In this document: positions 41,692 to 44,999 of the stretch, in pieces
How the letters are laid out: every line of letters starts with the position of its first letter
Position numbering within the stretch: the stretch's first letter is position 1
Origin: Candidatus Bathyarchaeota archaeon
GTDB lineage: Archaea > Thermoproteota > Bathyarchaeia > TCS64
Direction: 5' to 3'
DNA length: 44,999 nt
NCBI GenBank assembly: GCA_014730055.1
Contig: WJIV01000173.1
Coordinates: 1-44,999, forward strand
Position numbers and translations under genes: made by a program
Notes under the pieces: generated by a model
The model's input: only the letters and a program-made list of their open reading frames with translations
What the model was told of the DNA's origin: nothing
Databases searched by the model: none

Positions 41692-42558
41692 ATGTCCGCT
41701 GAAGAGAATAAGCTAGACAACTTAGAAGAGGAAGCAGCAGAACTTCGGGATACCCGTAATGAGTTATTCGCCAAGATAGGGAAGTTCCGAGACCAGAGAG
41801 ACAGCCTAAATGAGTCAGCAAGTAAGCTAAGAGAAGAAGCACTCAAGCATAAAGAAGAGAGGGATAGACTAAACTCCAGGATACAGGAGATTAAGAAGAG
41901 CTTAGGCCCACTATTTGAGGAGCTGGATGAGACTCGCCAGAAGCTAAGTAAGACAGATCAGGCACTCCGAAATGAATACAGATCACGCCCAAACAAGACT
42001 CAGGTGCAGAAGGACCTGCAAGAGACCGAATGGGAGATCATGACAACTCCTACAAGAGAGATACTAGACAGGGAAGAGCAGTTGATAACTAGAGCCGCGA
42101 AGCTTAGGAAGACCCTAGAGGGTTTCACGAGCCTTGAGAAGCAACAGGTAAAAAAGATGGATATAATGGCTGATAAAAAGGCGACCGAGAACGAGATAAC
42201 ATCGATGAGGGAAGAGATCCAGAAGCTTGCGGAGCGTAGCCAGGAACACCATGAGAAGATGATTATGTTCTTCGAGAAGGCGGACGAAGAGAAGGAGAAG
42301 GCGGATGAGACCCATCGACGCTATGTTGACACGATCCAAGAGGTCGAGAAGGTCAAGGATGAGATCAGCATGATTATGCCTCAGATAAACGCCCTAAGAA
42401 ACGGTATCAAGGTTAAGGACATGAAAGCTCAAGAGAGGCGGAGGATGAGCGTACAAGAGCGAAAGGAGCAGATGCGTCAGGAAGCTCTTAGGAAGATGGA
42501 GAGTGGCGAGAAACTCACCTTCGAGGATATGAAACTCATCTACGGAGAAGAAGAATAG
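41692..42558 (+). CDS. Archaeal coiled-coil protein (COG1340-like)
   Basis: The 288-residue protein is almost entirely charged coiled coil from residue about 1 to 230: repeated EExAxExRDTRNEL heptads, RDQRDSLNESASKLREEA, DRLNSRIQEIKKSLG and so on, ending in EKLTFEDMKLIYGEEE. This matches the archaeal COG1340 coiled-coil family by size and composition. Proteins of this type are abundant in archaea and their role is not known; some are annotated as phosphoserine phosphatase by error. I prefer ATG 41692 (MSAEENKLD) because a TATA-like element at 41636-41648 would start the transcript downstream of the earlier ATG at 41659. Confidence 0.7.
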   Translation: MSAEENKLDNLEEEAAELRDTRNELFAKIGKFRDQRDSLNESASKLREEALKHKEERDRLNSRIQEIKKSLGPLFEELDETRQKLSKTDQALRNEYRSRPNKTQVQKDLQETEWEIMTTPTREILDREEQLITRAAKLRKTLEGFTSLEKQQVKKMDIMADKKATENEITSMREEIQKLAERSQEHHEKMIMFFEKADEEKEKADETHRRYVDTIQEVEKVKDEISMIMPQINALRNGIKVKDMKAQERRRMSVQERKEQMRQEALRKMESGEKLTFEDMKLIYGEEE

Positions 42559-42600
42559 ACGGTTTTATGTTCTCATTAATCATATTCATTATAGATTATA

Positions 42601-44286
42601 ATGGGAGAAAGGACCTGGGATTTAATAGTTAAGGCCCTCGAGGCGGAGGGAGTAAGATACATTTTCGGGTTGCCCGGCAACCCCATGGCCCTATATGATT
42701 CACTTTATGACAGCGACATAGAACCTATACTCGTCAGACACGAGGGGTCGGGCGCTTTTATGGCCTTCGCTTATAGTAAGATTTCCAGGGAGCCCGGTGT
42801 CTGCTTCGGAAGCCCAGGGCCGGGAGTGGCAAATATGGTGAGTGGGGTTCTGGAAGCGTACTCCGGTTGTCAGCCAATGGTAATGCTGGGAGCCTCGGTG
42901 GCTCTTGAGAACGAGGGAAAAGGAGCTTTCCAGGAGACACCTCAGATGGAGATCTTTAACCCCATTACTAAATGGAGCCATAGGATACTTAAGCCAAACA
43001 ACGCAGGTTGGGCTGTGAACCGGGCCTTTAGCAAAGCCTGCAACGGGCAGCCAGGCCCAGTTTACATTGACGTACCCTTCGACGTTGGGCAAAGCTTGAC
43101 AAAAGGGCAAACCTATATCAGATCAGACAGACCTTTAAGGGTTAGACCGGATTTTAAGGCAGTTAAGAAAAGCGCTGAAATAATCCTGGAATCAGAAAGG
43201 CCTGTTATAGTAGCTGGGGGAGGGGCTTATATGAGTAATTCTAGTAAGGAAATTCGTGAACTATCTGAGGGCCTTGGTATTCCTGTGCTGACCACTCCAA
43301 GTGGTAGGGGCATTATACCTGAGGACCACCCTCTCTCACTGGGTCTTGTAGGTCTCTACAGGACAAGAGTCGGTAAAAGAGTATACCAAGAAGCTGATTT
43401 GATCATATCCCTAGGCTCTAGAAATGAGGAATTTCAGACCGCAGCCTGGGATTATTATCCGGAAGGAGCAAAATTAATCCAAGTGGATATCGAGTCCTCC
43501 GAGCTTGGGAGAAACTGGGCTCCTGAAGTACCCATTACGGCTGACGTAAAACTATTCCTAAAAGATCTTATGATTGTCCTGGAAGAAAAGACAAGGAAGA
43601 AGTCTCTAAAGGAAATGCCTAGAGTTAGAGAAATAATTGACGCTAAGAACCAATTTTATGCGGAAATTACCGAGGAATGTCTTGGAGCAGAATCGGTTAA
43701 GTCTAAGAGGGTAATTTTTGAGGCGAATAGGGTTTTTGAAAGGAACACGGTGCTTGTAAACGAGAACGGTTCCCAAGACTTGTGGAGCTATTACAGCCCC
43801 TATTACCGGGTTCTGGATATCGATGGATGCGTTGCTCCAGCAGAGCAAACTTGTATGGGTCTCGGAGTAGCTGGTGCTATAGGCGCGAAACTTGCGGCCC
43901 CGGATAAACAAATCCTTTGTACCACGGGGGATGGAGCTTTCCAGATGTCTATGAAAGAACTGCCAACTGCTGTACAGTATAATACACCTGTGACTTGGAT
44001 TGTACTTAATAACTACGGCCTAGGCTGGATCAAGCTTCACCAATGGGCCAATAAGGAGAGGTACATATCGGTTGATTATGAGGCCCAGCCAGACTTCAAG
44101 AGAATAGCTGAGGCATCCGGCTGTTATGGTGAGACCATTACAGAAGTTAGAGGTATAAGAAAAGCTCTAGAGTCAGCAAAAAAGGAGAACAGTCGCGGAG
44201 TTCCAGTTGTTTTGGACTTCCATGTTGAATCCATGGATTTCCCTGAAGGCTTCAAGGAGTTCCATCCAAAAATATTTTCCCCTTAA
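42601..44286 (+). CDS. Thiamine diphosphate enzyme of the acetolactate synthase family
   Basis: The 561-residue enzyme has three ThDP-enzyme domains. The N-terminal pyrimidine-binding domain has VRHEGSGAFMAFAYSK with the catalytic Glu48 that activates ThDP. The central domain has VIVAGGGAYMSN. The C-terminal pyrophosphate domain has GDGAFQMSMKELPTAVQYNTPVTWIVLNN, with the GDG-NN metal-binding motif at Gly443. The family contains acetolactate synthase, oxalyl-CoA decarboxylase, glyoxylate carboligase and sulfoacetaldehyde acetyltransferase; I cannot tell which from sequence alone. No regulatory small subunit follows, which slightly argues against a biosynthetic acetolactate synthase. ATG 42601 is likely leaderless. 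It converges on the next gene with an 11-base gap. Confidence 0.88.
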   Translation: MGERTWDLIVKALEAEGVRYIFGLPGNPMALYDSLYDSDIEPILVRHEGSGAFMAFAYSKISREPGVCFGSPGPGVANMVSGVLEAYSGCQPMVMLGASVALENEGKGAFQETPQMEIFNPITKWSHRILKPNNAGWAVNRAFSKACNGQPGPVYIDVPFDVGQSLTKGQTYIRSDRPLRVRPDFKAVKKSAEIILESERPVIVAGGGAYMSNSSKEIRELSEGLGIPVLTTPSGRGIIPEDHPLSLGLVGLYRTRVGKRVYQEADLIISLGSRNEEFQTAAWDYYPEGAKLIQVDIESSELGRNWAPEVPITADVKLFLKDLMIVLEEKTRKKSLKEMPRVREIIDAKNQFYAEITEECLGAESVKSKRVIFEANRVFERNTVLVNENGSQDLWSYYSPYYRVLDIDGCVAPAEQTCMGLGVAGAIGAKLAAPDKQILCTTGDGAFQMSMKELPTAVQYNTPVTWIVLNNYGLGWIKLHQWANKERYISVDYEAQPDFKRIAEASGCYGETITEVRGIRKALESAKKENSRGVPVVLDFHVESMDFPEGFKEFHPKIFSP

Positions 44287-44297
44287 AATCAAGTTCA

Positions 44298-44999
44298 TTA
44301 TATTCTTAGTATAGGACAGGTCATGCAGTGTATCCCACCCATACCTTTTCTCATCTCCTCTCCAGGTATCTGAACTACATCTATTCCCCTTTCATTTACT
44401 TCTCTCATGACCCTCGGATTACCTGTATAGTGGAAGGCAAGATCCGCGAACACGGTAAGGAAGTTAGCAGCCATATCGAAACACTCCTGGTCCGTAATCT
44501 CGATTATGTCCCATCCTTCACCCCTGAGCCACTCCATAAAGCTCCCATTCCACTTTTCAGTACTTGTCCTAAAGGTAGTTGGGACACCTTCCATTACCTC
44601 TGGGTGACTTATGGCGGTCTTTCCTGGTAGTTCAGCGAACTCTCCGTCTATATGTACGGAACCGTCAGGCATCTCCAAAGTGATCCATGTATCTATGAGA
44701 CGGTTCTCCAGGAGATAATCTCCCATCTGGTCAAGAGCCCCATTTGTGGTTCTATCACAGAGACCGGCAACAGCTGATCTGTTCTCAAGCAATGCGAACC
44801 CTCCTCCCTCGAATGTATCTGGCTCCTTCATCTCTAAAACAACGGGGATACCTAGCTCCTGGTACGCTGCTTTTATTACAGGTGTCTCTCTCCTCCTTGT
44901 CAGTAGCCCCATCCTGAAAAGAAATGCTCCATTGTCCGTGACGGTGCTGCTGTCCCTAACGAAAACAAGATTAGGGCACTCCACAACTTTCTGCGATGC
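44298..44999 (-). CDS. Arginine deiminase-fold hydrolase (5' end missing)
   Basis: The reading frame continues to the last base of the window on the minus strand, so the protein lacks its N-terminus. The visible 233 residues belong to the guanidino-group modifying (arginine deiminase/DDAH) superfamily: CPNLVFVRDSS (catalytic Asp region), FEGGGFALLE, GSVHIDGEFAEL with the catalytic His, and GGIHCMTCPILRI with the catalytic Cys near the end. Such enzymes deiminate arginine or methylarginine, or transfer amidino groups. The C-terminal motif GGIHCMTCPxxR closely resembles arginine deiminase, suggesting arginine catabolism, but the length compared with ADI (about 400) cannot be judged here. Confidence 0.88.
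   Translation of the reverse strand, partial: ASQKVVECPNLVFVRDSSTVTDNGAFLFRMGLLTRRRETPVIKAAYQELGIPVVLEMKEPDTFEGGGFALLENRSAVAGLCDRTTNGALDQMGDYLLENRLIDTWITLEMPDGSVHIDGEFAELPGKTAISHPEVMEGVPTTFRTSTEKWNGSFMEWLRGEGWDIIEITDQECFDMAANFLTVFADLAFHYTGNPRVMREVNERGIDVVQIPGEEMRKGMGGIHCMTCPILRI

Overview
This window is archaeal chromosome. The evidence is ribosomal protein S6e directly behind a eukaryote-type initiation factor aIF5B, a Cdc48/VCP-type AAA ATPase, an AglB/STT3 oligosaccharyltransferase, coenzyme F420 ligase CofE, both subunits of an aconitase-X enzyme beside a UbiD-type decarboxylase (the archaeal mevalonate branch), a Sjogren/scleroderma-autoantigen zinc ribbon, COG3199 and COG1340 type proteins, and TATA-like promoters close to start codons. 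Base composition looks AT-leaning (estimated by eye). I cannot name the lineage. An Smc5-like SMC and a possible PAC4-like proteasome chaperone hint at an uncultured Asgard or TACK-type archaeon, but this is weak inference.

Layout. 1-9.2 kb holds an aldo/keto reductase with ferredoxin tail (cut by the window edge), a Tag-like DNA glycosylase, a gamma-glutamyltransferase homologue with an altered nucleophile, an MFS transporter, a B12-type radical SAM enzyme followed by an ICMT/DUF2085 membrane fusion, a zinc-ribbon membrane protein, an RlmB-type rRNA methyltransferase, a GNAT and the autoantigen zinc ribbon. 9.2-15.7 kb is all minus strand: thymidylate kinase, M24 peptidase, the two aconitase-X subunits, the UbiD-type decarboxylase, a small PAC4-like protein and a COG3199 kinase. 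15.7-24.8 kb is housekeeping: AglB, two tandem PhoU/TrkA-C proteins, then a minus-strand run hsp20-cdc48-aIF5B-S6e, and an ACT-domain protein.

24.8-36 kb is metabolic. It holds two MFS transporters, a nitrilase, CofE, a two-gene heme-membrane/molybdopterin module resembling MsrQ/MsrP, tRNA-Val(CAC), and a biotin-dependent sodium-pump decarboxylase set (carboxyltransferase, membrane beta subunit, biotin carrier, gamma-like subunit) with its biotin ligase and an M19 dipeptidase. 36.2-39.6 kb is the most striking part: three translationally coupled genes for a short-armed, Smc5-like ATPase, a kleisin-like protein and a winged-helix (KITE-like) protein. The window ends with a processive GT2 glycosyltransferase, a coiled-coil protein, an acetolactate-synthase-like ThDP enzyme and an arginine-deiminase-fold enzyme cut by the right edge.

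Working together: AcnX plus UbiD would turn mevalonate-5-phosphate into isopentenyl phosphate, feeding archaeal lipids and the polyprenyl carrier used by AglB. The carboxyltransferase, BCCP, beta and gamma proteins would form one Na+ pump that needs the neighbouring biotin ligase. The SMC, kleisin and KITE-like proteins would form one DNA-embracing complex separate from canonical Smc-ScpA-ScpB. I saw no insertion sequences, CRISPR arrays or rRNA genes.
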